Shown here in pieces: positions 8,129 to 17,103 of a DNA stretch of 38,382 nucleotides (the first letter of the stretch is position 1; each line of letters opens with the position of its first letter). The DNA lies in contig CANEAY010000016.1 of assembly GCA_947425785.1 (NCBI GenBank), positions 1 through 38,382 on the forward strand, given 5' to 3'. The notes under the pieces were generated by a model. The model saw nothing but the letters and a program-made list of their open reading frames with translations. It was not told where the DNA came from and ran no database searches. Source of the stretch: an uncultured Pseudoflavonifractor sp. GTDB taxonomy: Bacteria > Bacillota > Clostridia > Oscillospirales > Oscillospiraceae. The translations under genes were made by a program, and so were the position numbers.

Positions 8129-9208
8129 TTACTGCATGACCAGAGCCTTTGCTACCTCGGCCTTTAGATCCTCTGCAGTTCCGCCAAGCAGCTCTATCAT
8201 CTTGGCGTCACGCATCTTGCGCTCCACAGGATATTCGCGGCTGTATCCATAGCCGCCCATGACCTGAACGCACTTTCTGGTCAGATAGGGCGCCACATCT
8301 GCGGCAAAGACCTTCGCCATCTCTGCCACGACCTCTCCATCCTCTCCAGAGTCCTTTACCGCCGCCGCATTCCACGTCAAAGCACGCGCAGCCTCGGCCT
8401 TGGCCAACAGGTCGGATAAAAGCTGCTGGTTGTTTTCAAAGTGAGATACCGGCTTTCCAAACTGGATCCGCTGGTTGGCGTAGGGAATGGCTTCGGCCAA
8501 CGCCCCTTGCGAAATACCGGCGGCGATAGCCGCGCCATAGAGCGCCCGAAGAGTCCGCAGCGTTTTCTCCACACCGCCGCCGAGCAGGGCGTCGGACGCC
8601 GCCCTGCAGTTTTCCAGGCACAGCGTTCCGGCAGGGCAGCCTTTCAGTCCCAGCAGTTCCGCCTGTTTTTCCACCTTCAGGCCATCCTGCCCATTCTCCA
8701 ACAGGAACCAGAGGCGCTCCTCACCCTCCTGGGCGGAGACCACCAGCCACTTTGCGGCCTCGGCCAGAAGAACATGGCGCAGGCGGCCGCTAAGCACATA
8801 GCCGTCTCCCGCCTTTTCACAGGTCAGCCCCGCACCGTCAGCCACGGCGGCGAAGACCCCCTCCACCAAGGAGGGCAGCACCTGGCTCTTGCTGGTTTCG
8901 CTGCCGTATCTGCATACACATTCTGCCACAACGGCGTTTTCCGAGACTGCCCATGCCGTAGATGCACACTGCTTGGCAGTCTCCTCGATGACACAGCACT
9001 GGCTCCAGCAGTCCAGTCCCGCACCTCCCTGATCCTCCGGGAGCACACAGCTGAGCAGACCCGCCTCGGCAAGAACGCTCATTCCCTCCGCAGGGACAAC
9101 ACAGCCCTGATCCACGTGTTCGGAACGGGGCTTGATCTCGGCCTCGGCAAGATTTTGGGCGAGTTCGCGAAGCATACTCTGATCTTCTGTCAATACAAAG
9201 GTCTTCAT
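8129..9208 (-). CDS. Divergent acyl-CoA dehydrogenase lacking the catalytic Glu (ACAD2)
   Basis: A 359-aa acyl-CoA dehydrogenase homologue, shorter than its neighbours (381-382 aa). The usual YEGTxEIQ is LGGTAEDL, so the catalytic base is G342. The flavin-pocket motif [10 protein letters not shown] is replaced by VADGAGLTCEK, and CFIT/S is absent. It keeps the residues that act across the subunit interface: QRIQFGKP and QVMGGYGY. The start is the ATG at 9208 after a short purine-rich site; it follows the stop of ACAD3 by 16 bases. On its own it should not be a normal dehydrogenase. It may be the partner subunit of ACAD3, or a structural or hydratase-like derivative. Confidence 0.85.
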   Translation of the reverse strand: MKTFVLTEDQSMLRELAQNLAEAEIKPRSEHVDQGCVVPAEGMSVLAEAGLLSCVLPEDQGGAGLDCWSQCCVIEETAKQCASTAWAVSENAVVAECVCRYGSETSKSQVLPSLVEGVFAAVADGAGLTCEKAGDGYVLSGRLRHVLLAEAAKWLVVSAQEGEERLWFLLENGQDGLKVEKQAELLGLKGCPAGTLCLENCRAASDALLGGGVEKTLRTLRALYGAAIAAGISQGALAEAIPYANQRIQFGKPVSHFENNQQLLSDLLAKAEAARALTWNAAAVKDSGEDGEVVAEMAKVFAADVAPYLTRKCVQVMGGYGYSREYPVERKMRDAKMIELLGGTAEDLKAEVAKALVMQ

Positions 9209-9224
9209 TTTCCGCTCGCCCTCC

Positions 9225-10370
<1,146 letters not shown>

Positions 10371-10382
10371 GCCAGTTTCCTC

Positions 10383-11531
10383 TCAACCGTTTTTCTCCAA
10401 CAGCCTGGCGATGACCAGCTTTTGGATCTCGTTGGTGCCTTCAAAGATGGGGAAAATGCGGGCATCCCGGTAGAGCTTCTCCATGGGATACTCCTTCATA
10501 TAACCGTAGCCGCCAAAGATCTGAAGCGCCTCATTACAGGCCCAGACCGTGGTATCGGAGACAAAGACCTTGGTGGCGGGGCTCACATCCTCCATGGGCA
10601 GGTGCTCATCCGCCACAGCGGCGGCGTACTGGAGCATGGATCGGGCCGCGCTGATGCGGATGTGGATATCCGCCAGCTTAAAGTTCAGGGCCTGGTTCTT
10701 GATGATGGGCTGGCCGAACTGGACGCGGGTCTTGGCATAGTCCACCGCCAAGTCCAAAGCGTGCTGGGCCGCACCCAGGCCGCAGGCCATGGTGGTGAAG
10801 CGGACGTGCTCCAGGTAGCCCATAATGTACTTGAAGCCCTCACCCTCCTTGCCGATCATGTTGGAGGCGGGAACCCGCACATCCTCCAGCACCACCTCGG
10901 CGGTGCTGGACAGGCGGATACCCATTTTGTTCTCCTCCTTGGAGACCTTGATGCCGTCCTTGCGCTCCACCATGAACAGGGAGATGCCTTTGGCGCCCTT
11001 GGTCTTGTCCGTCTTGGCACAGACGATGAACACGTCTGCCAGGGGCGCGCCGGAGATAAAGCACTTGGTACCGTTGAGGATGTAGTCATCCCCGTCCCGC
11101 ACGGCGGTGGTGGTCATGGCCGCCGCATCGGAACCGGCGTTGGGCTCGGTGATACACACGGAGATCAGCGCCCGCTCCTCCATCACCTTCCTGGCAATGT
11201 ACTGCTTTTGGGCCTCGTCGGTGGCGTAGTCCAGAATGATGTCGGCGTTGTTGCTGTTGATGAAGAAGGCAAAGGAGAAGCCCGCGTCCACCTTGCCCAG
11301 CTCCTCGTGGAGCAGAACACGGGTCTTCAGATCCAGTCCCAGGCCGCCGTACTCCTCGGGGATGTTCATAGCGTACAGCCCCGCGTCGGCCAGCTTGTTG
11401 AACACATCCATGGGGAACTCGCCCTTCTCATCCAGCTCCGCCACCTTGGGGGCCAGCTCCTTTTCGGCGATGGACTTAAGCAGACCGAGGATCTCCTCCT
11501 GCTCGGGCTTTATCAGCTTAAAATTTTTCAT
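10383..11531 (-). CDS. Acyl-CoA dehydrogenase (ACAD4)
   Basis: A complete 382-aa acyl-CoA dehydrogenase with all expected motifs: ITEPNAGSDAAAM, CFISG, TRVQFGQPI, QIFGGYGYMKEYP and catalytic E364 in FEGTNEIQ. It is the first of three consecutive dehydrogenase genes and lies 12 bases after the second crotonase. With its own full active site it probably acts as a homotetramer, independent of the ACAD3/ACAD2 pair. The substrate is not evident; its place in the front half of the operon next to pct, the MaoC-type hydratase and a crotonase suggests the entering acyl-CoA rather than butyryl-CoA. Confidence 0.92.
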   Translation of the reverse strand: MKNFKLIKPEQEEILGLLKSIAEKELAPKVAELDEKGEFPMDVFNKLADAGLYAMNIPEEYGGLGLDLKTRVLLHEELGKVDAGFSFAFFINSNNADIILDYATDEAQKQYIARKVMEERALISVCITEPNAGSDAAAMTTTAVRDGDDYILNGTKCFISGAPLADVFIVCAKTDKTKGAKGISLFMVERKDGIKVSKEENKMGIRLSSTAEVVLEDVRVPASNMIGKEGEGFKYIMGYLEHVRFTTMACGLGAAQHALDLAVDYAKTRVQFGQPIIKNQALNFKLADIHIRISAARSMLQYAAAVADEHLPMEDVSPATKVFVSDTTVWACNEALQIFGGYGYMKEYPMEKLYRDARIFPIFEGTNEIQKLVIARLLEKNG

Positions 11532-11543
11532 GGCTTCCTCCCA

Positions 11544-12350
11544 TTATTTGTTCTTGAATACCGGATCCCGCTTCTCCACAAAGGCGGCGACGCCTTCGGC
11601 ACAGTCGTCGCTGGCCAGGCACAGTCCGCCCAGGGCCCGCTCGTACTCACAGGCATCAGCGAAGGGCATATCAAAGCCCCGGTTTACCGCCTGTTTCATG
11701 TAACGGATGCTCAGGGGGCCTCGGGAGAGAATCGTGTCCATCATCTCTTCCGCCTTGGGCAACAGCTCCTCCGGCTCTACACAGAGGTTGGCCAGACCGA
11801 TGGATGCCGCCTCCTCGCCGTCCACAAAGTTGGAGGTGAACATCAGCTCTTTAGCCTTCAGTGTGCCGATGGCCCGGGGCAGACGCTGGGTGCCCATGTA
11901 GGTGGGGATGATGCCCAGCTTGGCTTCAGGAAGACCAAACTTGGCCTTTTTGCTGGCAATGATAATGTCACAGCACAACGCCAGTTCACATCCCCCGCCC
12001 AGGGCAAAACCGTTGACCGCGGCAATTACCGGCTTAGTCATATTGGCGATGGTGTTGTAGGTGCGGTGGACTTTGGTCAGGTAGTCCTGGAACCGCACCG
12101 TCACATTGCGGTTGGTGTTTTCCCGATCTGCATAGATCTCTCCAATGTCCGCGCCGGAGACAAAGCTGCGGCCCGCGCCGGTGATGATGAGGCCCTTGAC
12201 CGACTGGTCGTTTTCCAGGGCCAATGCCATCTGTTCCAGATCACCCATGATCTCATAGTTCAGAGCGTTAAGCTGTTCCGGCCGAGTGATCGTCAGCGTA
12301 ACAACTCCATTTTTTTCGGAAAGCTGGAGCACCTTTGTCGAAGCAACCAT
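11544..12350 (-). CDS. Enoyl-CoA hydratase/isomerase (crotonase family), second copy
   Basis: A 268-aa crotonase with the oxyanion motif RSFVSGADI (about 61-69) and both catalytic glutamates, E122 (GGGCELA) and E142 (LPEAKLGIIPTYMGTQ). The start is the ATG at 12350, 8 bases after GGAGAG; a GTG three codons earlier is too close to that site. Compared with the crotonase at 3109-3885 it has PTYMGTQ instead of PGFGGTQ beside the active site, so it may prefer another acyl-CoA. It lies between the MaoC-type gene and ACAD4. Confidence 0.9.
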   Translation of the reverse strand: MVASTKVLQLSEKNGVVTLTITRPEQLNALNYEIMGDLEQMALALENDQSVKGLIITGAGRSFVSGADIGEIYADRENTNRNVTVRFQDYLTKVHRTYNTIANMTKPVIAAVNGFALGGGCELALCCDIIIASKKAKFGLPEAKLGIIPTYMGTQRLPRAIGTLKAKELMFTSNFVDGEEAASIGLANLCVEPEELLPKAEEMMDTILSRGPLSIRYMKQAVNRGFDMPFADACEYERALGGLCLASDDCAEGVAAFVEKRDPVFKNK

Positions 12351-12368
12351 TTTATTCACTCTCCTTAT

Positions 12369-12806
12369 TTACTCGCACACTTTAAAATACTGCTTTGACA
12401 TCATCTGGTGATAAATGCCCTCCACGACCACTTCTCCACGCTGGTTGGTGCATACACCCTTGAATTCGCCGATGTAGCAGTTGGTTTTCTCTACCGAGCC
12501 GACAAACTCCAGCTCACAGCTGATGGTGTCCCCAAAGAACACGGGGCTTTTGAATTGGCAGGTCTGATCCAGGAACAGGGTTCCCGAACCAGGCAGCTCC
12601 ATGCCCATCAGGGTGGAGGGGAAGCTGGCGGCGATCAGTCCATGGGCCACCTGCTGGCCAAAGCGGAAATCCTTGGCGAATTCCTTGTCCACGTGGATGC
12701 GGCTGTAATCGCCGGTCAGCCCGGCAAAGGTGTATACGTCATACTCGGTGATGGTTTTGTGAAACTCCGCTTTCATCCCCAATTTCAGGGTCTTTACCTG
12801 ATCCAT
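12369..12806 (-). CDS. MaoC-like hot-dog-fold enoyl-CoA hydratase/dehydratase
   Basis: A 145-aa single hot-dog-domain protein of the (R)-specific enoyl-CoA hydratase (PhaJ/MaoC) group. The catalytic pair is D33 and H38 (GLTGDYSRIHVD, about 29-40), followed by FGQQVAHGLIAAS, the usual hydratase-2 signature. Such enzymes hydrate trans-2-enoyl-CoA to (R)-3-hydroxyacyl-CoA or dehydrate it. Having an R-type hydratase and S-type crotonases in one operon suggests that a 3-hydroxyacyl-CoA of R configuration is an entering intermediate, or that the pair epimerises the hydroxy group. It lies 18 bases after pct. Confidence 0.88.
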   Translation of the reverse strand: MDQVKTLKLGMKAEFHKTITEYDVYTFAGLTGDYSRIHVDKEFAKDFRFGQQVAHGLIAASFPSTLMGMELPGSGTLFLDQTCQFKSPVFFGDTISCELEFVGSVEKTNCYIGEFKGVCTNQRGEVVVEGIYHQMMSKQYFKVCE

Positions 12807-12824
12807 GATACTTGAAGCGCCTCC

Positions 12825-14378
12825 TTAAATCTCCAAACCCATAATTTCATCCTTGAAGATGCGCGCGTCCATCAGCTTCAAGTCCTTGGAGATGATGGGC
12901 TTGAACTCCATCTTCCCCAGGATGTCCTTCTCCAGGTCAATGCCGGGGGCGATCTCGATCAGCTCCAGGCCCTGGGGAGTAAGCTTGAACACGGCCCGCT
13001 CGGTGATGTACAGCACGTCCTGGCCGTTGGCCACGCCCTGCTTGCCGGAGAAGGTGATGTTCTGTACATGATCCACGAACTTGATGAACTTACCGTCGCT
13101 GATAATATTCAGGGTGCCGTCGCCAGAGCGGATCTCCGCCTTGCCCCCGGTGAAGGAGCCGATAAAGCGGATCTTGTGGGTGTTTTGAGTGATGTTGATA
13201 AAGCCGCCGGGGCCCACCACCCGTCCGTTGAACTTATGGACGTTGACGTTGCCCTCCTTGTCGATCTCTGCACTGCCCAGGAAGGTGTTGTCCAAAATGC
13301 CGCCGTTGTAGAGGTCGAAGCTCTCCGGCTGCCGCAGGACAACGTCGGGGTTAAAGGCGCTTCCGATGGCGCTTTCAATGGGCACACCGCCGATGAGTCC
13401 CGACTCCACGCTGAAGAGGAACTTGTCCGTGATGCCCTCTTCCGCCGCCACGGCGGCCACGCCCTCGGACATGCCGCCGCCAATGTTGACCAGGGTGTTG
13501 GGCTCGATCTCAAAGGCGCCTCTTCTGGCCGCCATCTTCCGCAGGCCGAAGGGCATGGGCTTGATGGACTCCGCCGGCACCTTCAGATCGCCGGTCAGCT
13601 CGGGCCGTTCATCCTCGAAGAAGTGGGTCTGGTATGTATTTTCCGGGCGCCCGACCACCACATAGTCCACAAGGACAGAGGGGATCTTCACTTTCCGGGG
13701 GTGGAGGGTGCCCCGCTGCACGATCTTATGTACCACCACAACCACTTTTCCTCCCCAGCGGTGGGTGGCCCCGGCCATCTCCAGCTGCTCCAAGAGAAGC
13801 GGTTCATTTTCAGAACTGATATTTCCGTCCTCATCCGCATAAGTGGCTTTCAAAACGCAGATATTGATGGGGAATGCCTTGTAGTACAGCTGCTCCTTCC
13901 CCCCGATGTTGACCAGCTCCACGATGTCGTCCTTGCAGCTGTCGTTGATCTTGCAGCCGCCGTAGCGGGGATCGCAATAGGTGTTCAGGCCCACCTTGGT
14001 CAGCAGGCCATCTTCGCCGCCCGCCATGGCCCGGGCCAGGTGTGAACACACGCCCTGGGGAACCATGTAGGTCTCAATGCGCCCATCGTCCATAAAGGGG
14101 GACAGCGCAGGGTGGGTCGCTGCATGAGCGCCATAGATCCTGCGGATCAGTCCGTCCATGGCAAGCCGGTTTAGGCCGCGGCCATTGGGATCATAGTCCC
14201 CAACGCCGGACACGTGGAAAATGGATAGATCTCTCGGATGCTGCTCCTTGACAAATCTGTCGTGGATGGCCACAAACACGTCCTCCGCCATGGAAAGGGC
14301 GGTGAAGGATGAAATGGCGAGGGTATCTCCATCTTTGATCAACCCTGCCGCCTCATCGGCTGTAATAAATTTCACCAT
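12825..14378 (-). CDS. pct: Propionate CoA-transferase-like family I CoA-transferase
   Basis: A 517-aa fused alpha-beta CoA-transferase of the acetate/propionate CoA-transferase (Pct) group. The catalytic glutamate is E325 in FSVESGLIGG; the glycine-rich VNIGGGMSEGV lies just before it. It transfers CoA from acetyl-CoA to short carboxylates and hydroxyacids, so it is the likely activation step for the imported substrate. The start is the ATG at 14378 with GGGAGG 5 bases upstream; an in-frame extension of 45 residues reaches through the promoter and is not real. It is the first gene of the 14-kb minus-strand operon and is divergent from lysR. Confidence 0.93.
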   Translation of the reverse strand: MVKFITADEAAGLIKDGDTLAISSFTALSMAEDVFVAIHDRFVKEQHPRDLSIFHVSGVGDYDPNGRGLNRLAMDGLIRRIYGAHAATHPALSPFMDDGRIETYMVPQGVCSHLARAMAGGEDGLLTKVGLNTYCDPRYGGCKINDSCKDDIVELVNIGGKEQLYYKAFPINICVLKATYADEDGNISSENEPLLLEQLEMAGATHRWGGKVVVVVHKIVQRGTLHPRKVKIPSVLVDYVVVGRPENTYQTHFFEDERPELTGDLKVPAESIKPMPFGLRKMAARRGAFEIEPNTLVNIGGGMSEGVAAVAAEEGITDKFLFSVESGLIGGVPIESAIGSAFNPDVVLRQPESFDLYNGGILDNTFLGSAEIDKEGNVNVHKFNGRVVGPGGFINITQNTHKIRFIGSFTGGKAEIRSGDGTLNIISDGKFIKFVDHVQNITFSGKQGVANGQDVLYITERAVFKLTPQGLELIEIAPGIDLEKDILGKMEFKPIISKDLKLMDARIFKDEIMGLEI

Positions 14379-14445
14379 AAATACCTCCCGCGGTCTTGTT
14401 TTTTGTTTTGCGCACAGAAAACATCTTGTATGGTATGTAAATTTT

Positions 14446-14480
14446 ATTATATAGAAATTCTCCTCAAATTCCATTTCAAA
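14446..14480 (-). promoter_or_regulatory. Promoter of the pct operon with LysR activation motif
   Basis: On the minus strand TATAAT lies at 14451-14446. The 11-mer TTTGAAATGGA lies at 14480-14470, 18 bases upstream of it. There is no normal -35 at 16-18 bases, as expected for an activator-dependent promoter. The same 11-mer and spacing occur before dctP (15741-15775). Expected transcript start is near 14439. Confidence 0.7.
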
Positions 14481-14491
14481 ACACACAAGAG

Positions 14492-14514
14492 ATCGTTCGA
14501 GAAATTTGAACAAT
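14492..14514 (-). promoter_or_regulatory. LysR-type T-N11-A dyad upstream of pct
   Basis: On the minus strand, ATTGTTC, nine bases, then GAACGAT: a 23-bp interrupted dyad with one mismatch and the T-N11-A core of LysR sites. Its centre (14503) is about 64 bases before the expected start. It matches the dyad before dctP in its first six bases, ATTGTT, and in every spacing. Confidence 0.7.
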
Positions 14515-14596
14515 AGGAGAAGGCACTACTGCTAAACGCAAGAGATCAAAGCGTTCAAGGGAGTTGTGACACAGTGTCCGCAAGGCACACGCCGCC

Positions 14597-14625
14597 TTGC
14601 CAAAACAGAAAAGAGATGTTATACT
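14597..14625 (+). promoter_or_regulatory. lysR promoter
   Basis: TTGCCA (14597-14602), 17 bases, TATACT (14620-14625), giving a leader of about 48 bases to the GTG start. A short inverted repeat, CAAGGC/GCCTTG (14581-14599), overlaps the -35 box and could be an autoregulatory site. Confidence 0.65.
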
Positions 14626-14679
14626 GAACCAAAATCGCTTGGAATACGGTGCTTCACACAATCGAAAGGAGGGTGTTCA

Positions 14680-15576
14680 GTGAACTGGCAATACCTGCTT
14701 TATTTCAAAGCGGTGGCGGAGGAACAGCACTATACAAAGGCCGCAGAAAAGCTGTTTGTCTCTGTCTCCGCGCTGAGCCGGGCTATCGGATGTCTGGAAT
14801 CTGAGCTGCACGTAAAGCTGTTTGCAAAAAGCGGGCGAAATGTGACTTTGACCAAATACGGCGTTGTTTTTTTGCAATATGTGCTCCAGGCTACCAGGGC
14901 CATCGATGAAGGCTGCAAAGCCCTGGACGAGCTTAGCAGCAACCTCTCCGGCACCATAACCATTTCGGCCTTTTATACCTTCTCCGCTGTTGTTCTTCCT
15001 AACATTCTGCGGCGCTTCACCTATGAACACCCAGACGTTTCTTTCAATATCTACCAAGACAGCTCCCAAAAGGTCATGCAGAACGTTTTGGACAATCGGG
15101 TAGAAATCGGCTTTATCTCCGACTATTTCGATGAAAAAAACTTCCCCTCTCTTGAATTTACACCCATTATGACAGAAAAAATGGTGCTGATCGTCCCTCC
15201 GGGACATCCGTTAGCCAATAAAAAATCTGTCTCTGTTGCCGACATTGCCAATGAACAGTTTATTGGCTTTGACCACACCTCCAACCTCTCCCTTCACCTC
15301 GATCGCATTTTCAAACAGGAAGGTTATCATTATCAGATAAAGATGATGCTCAGCGACGACTATGCCATTGCGGGAATGGTTCGTACCGGCATGGGGATCG
15401 CTTTGATTCCCAGCGGACAGCCGGTGGTCTCCAGAGAGGGCCTGGCGGAGATCCAACTGGAGGGGTCATTGGCCCAGAGAACGATTTATGCCACATGGAA
15501 AAAAGATTCTTTTTCTTCTTATGCCGTCACGGAATTTCAAAATTCCCTGCGCTCTATGCGGATGCCGGAGCTTTAA
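14680..15576 (+). CDS. LysR family transcriptional regulator
   Basis: A 298-aa LysR protein: winged helix-turn-helix at residues 1-60 (YFKAVAEEQHYTKAAEKL, then SVSALSRAIGCLESEL), linker helix, and a periplasmic-binding-protein-type effector domain (from about 90) with GMVRTGMGIALIP near the end. The start is the GTG at 14680, because AAAGGAGGG lies 6 bases upstream and the length is then typical; a longer in-frame reading adds 38 residues through the promoter. It sits between the divergent pct operon and the TRAP operon. Both of those promoters carry matching T-N11-A dyads, so it is predicted to activate both in response to the imported acid or its CoA ester. Confidence 0.93.
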   Translation: MNWQYLLYFKAVAEEQHYTKAAEKLFVSVSALSRAIGCLESELHVKLFAKSGRNVTLTKYGVVFLQYVLQATRAIDEGCKALDELSSNLSGTITISAFYTFSAVVLPNILRRFTYEHPDVSFNIYQDSSQKVMQNVLDNRVEIGFISDYFDEKNFPSLEFTPIMTEKMVLIVPPGHPLANKKSVSVADIANEQFIGFDHTSNLSLHLDRIFKQEGYHYQIKMMLSDDYAIAGMVRTGMGIALIPSGQPVVSREGLAEIQLEGSLAQRTIYATWKKDSFSSYAVTEFQNSLRSMRMPEL

Positions 15577-15580
15577 AACA

Positions 15581-15612
15581 AAAAAGCACGCCCATAAGGG
15601 TGTGCTTTTTTA
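15581..15612 (+). terminator. Rho-independent terminator after lysR
   Basis: A hairpin pairing AAAAAAGCACGCCC with GGGTGTGCTTTTTT, loop ATAA, ending in a T run, four bases after the lysR stop. Confidence 0.85.
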
Positions 15613-15621
15613 TCTGCATAT

Positions 15622-15636
15622 GCACATAATATGTGC
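15622..15636. promoter_or_regulatory. Perfect palindrome, possible operator
   Basis: GCACATA-A-TATGTGC, seven-base arms around one base, in the gap between lysR and the TRAP operon. It is separate from the LysR-type dyad 70 bases downstream and could be a site for a second regulator. No protein can be assigned. Confidence 0.4.
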
Positions 15637-15706
15637 CGAAACAAATCTCCATCAAGATATCATAACATCCGCCCTGTTCGGCGCTGTATCGCCCTTTTCC
15701 GGCTCC

Positions 15707-15729
15707 ATTGTTGCGTTTTCATCAACAAT
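15707..15729 (+). promoter_or_regulatory. LysR-type T-N11-A dyad upstream of dctP
   Basis: ATTGTTG, nine bases, CAACAAT: a perfect 23-bp interrupted dyad containing T-N11-A. The centre (15718) is 57 bases from the end of the -10 box, exactly as in the pct promoter. Confidence 0.7.
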
Positions 15730-15740
15730 TCCTTGCCATC

Positions 15741-15775
15741 TTTGAAATGGACATTTCCCCAGGGTTTGTTATTAT
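15741..15775 (+). promoter_or_regulatory. Promoter of the TRAP operon with LysR activation motif
   Basis: TTTGAAATGGA at 15741-15751, 18 bases, TATTAT at 15770-15775. This repeats the pct promoter layout base for base in spacing. A small palindrome GAAATG-GA-CATTTC (15744-15757) overlaps the motif. Expected start is near 15782, leaving a leader of roughly 107 bases. Confidence 0.65.
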
Positions 15776-15888
15776 AAAAACAAACTCCGAGTTTGGAAAT
15801 CTGCGCCTTTCCCTGCTCGGAACAGCACCGGAACATCTTTGGTATGGGATTTGTCACCGGTAAAAAAACAGAAAAGGATGGTATTTGT

Positions 15889-17022
15889 ATGAAACGGTTT
15901 GCAGCCACGCTCCTCTCTCTTGTAATGCTCCTGGGCCTTTCCGCTTGTAGCAGCAGCAATAACCCGGGCGGTGCCATGGGAAATGCAACGGTCAACAATC
16001 CTGGCAGCACTACGGATGCCAGCAGCCTTCCTACCATTACCTGGAAGATGGGTTCTACCTGGGGTTCCGGCAATACTCACTTCACCTGCGATCAGCGTTT
16101 TGCTGAACTGGTCAGTCAGCTGACTGGCGGCAAGTTCACCATCACCAACTACGCCGAGGGCGAGCTTTGCTCCGGCGGTCAGGCCTTTGACTACGTCTCC
16201 GAGGGCACTATCGAAGCCGCCGGCGACTGTGCGGCCTATTGGTCCGGCAAGAATACCAGCTTCGAACTGCTCAACTCTACTGTCAATGACTTCTCCGGCA
16301 TGGACTATTTCCTGTGGATCAACCAGGCCGACGGTCTGGACGTCTATCAGACCATCTACGGCAAGTACAACATCGTATACTTCCCCATTGCCTGCACTTG
16401 GTCTGAGTCCGGCATTCGCTCCTCTGTCCCCGTGAATTCTCTGGATGACCTGAAGGCCCTGAAACTGCGCATGGGCTCCGTCATTCCCGGCAAGGCCCTT
16501 AAGGAACTGGGTGTGGGCGTGGTCTCTGTGTCCGGCAGCGAGATCTATGAGTCCATGCAGCGCGGCGTGATCGACGCCTGCGAGTTCTCTACTCCCTATG
16601 CCGACAACTCCCTGAAGCTTCAGGAAGTCGCTAAGTATTGGTGCACCCCCTGCTGGTTCCAGTCTGCCGGCGTGAACGGTGTTATGATCAACAAGGATGC
16701 CTGGGACAAGCTCCCCACCGAGTACCAGGAGGCCATTGCCCTGGCCGCCAGCATCACCCGCGCCGAGAAGATGGCTGAGTATATGTGGAACGATGCCAAA
16801 ATGTACACCCAGATGACCCAGCAGGATGGCGTTACCATCACCCATCTGGACGATGCCTCCTACAACACCATCATTGAGACCTACGAGCGTGTCCTGGCCG
16901 AGGAGGCCGCCGCAAACCCCGACATCAAGTACATTCTTGATTCTCAGGCCGCCTATCGCGCCGTGGTGGACGATTACCGCGCCGAGCTGGGCAACTATGG
17001 ATTCGGCTTTGTAAAAGACTGA
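15889..17022 (+). CDS. dctP: TRAP transporter solute-binding lipoprotein, DctP family
   Basis: A 377-aa extracytoplasmic binding protein. It has a lipoprotein signal peptide with lipobox LSAC (lipidated C20), a Ser/Asn/Gly linker, then the DctP fold: ITWKMGSTWGSGNTH, GKFTITNYAEGEL, and LKALKLRMGSVIPGKALKELG, where the conserved Arg of LRMG normally binds the substrate carboxylate. EIYESMQRGVIDACEFSTP is another DctP hallmark. It captures a carboxylic acid outside the membrane for DctQM. The start is the ATG at 15889, after an AAGGATGG site. The substrate cannot be read from the sequence, but coupling to the pct operon suggests a short or hydroxylated carboxylate. Confidence 0.93.
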   Translation: MKRFAATLLSLVMLLGLSACSSSNNPGGAMGNATVNNPGSTTDASSLPTITWKMGSTWGSGNTHFTCDQRFAELVSQLTGGKFTITNYAEGELCSGGQAFDYVSEGTIEAAGDCAAYWSGKNTSFELLNSTVNDFSGMDYFLWINQADGLDVYQTIYGKYNIVYFPIACTWSESGIRSSVPVNSLDDLKALKLRMGSVIPGKALKELGVGVVSVSGSEIYESMQRGVIDACEFSTPYADNSLKLQEVAKYWCTPCWFQSAGVNGVMINKDAWDKLPTEYQEAIALAASITRAEKMAEYMWNDAKMYTQMTQQDGVTITHLDDASYNTIIETYERVLAEEAAANPDIKYILDSQAAYRAVVDDYRAELGNYGFGFVKD

Positions 17023-17038
17023 CCCTCTGACCGAGACG

Positions 17039-17074
17039 ATCAGGCGGGCTCCAAGTGCAGGATGCCCGCCTGAT
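17039..17074 (+). promoter_or_regulatory. Hairpin between dctP and dctQ
   Basis: Perfect 10-bp arms (17039-17048, 17065-17074) around a 16-base loop, without a following T run. A stem here would protect the dctP message end or partly stop transcription, giving more binding protein than membrane subunits, as is common in such operons. Confidence 0.6.
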
Positions 17075-17103
17075 GCGTAATCTCAAGAAAGGCACGATGA
17101 ATC

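Noticed and set aside
14378-14513. 45-residue N-terminal extension of Pct
   Set aside because: It passes through the -10 box, the 11-mer and the LysR dyad, and is Phe/Cys-rich unlike the family. The ATG at 14378 has an ideal ribosome site.
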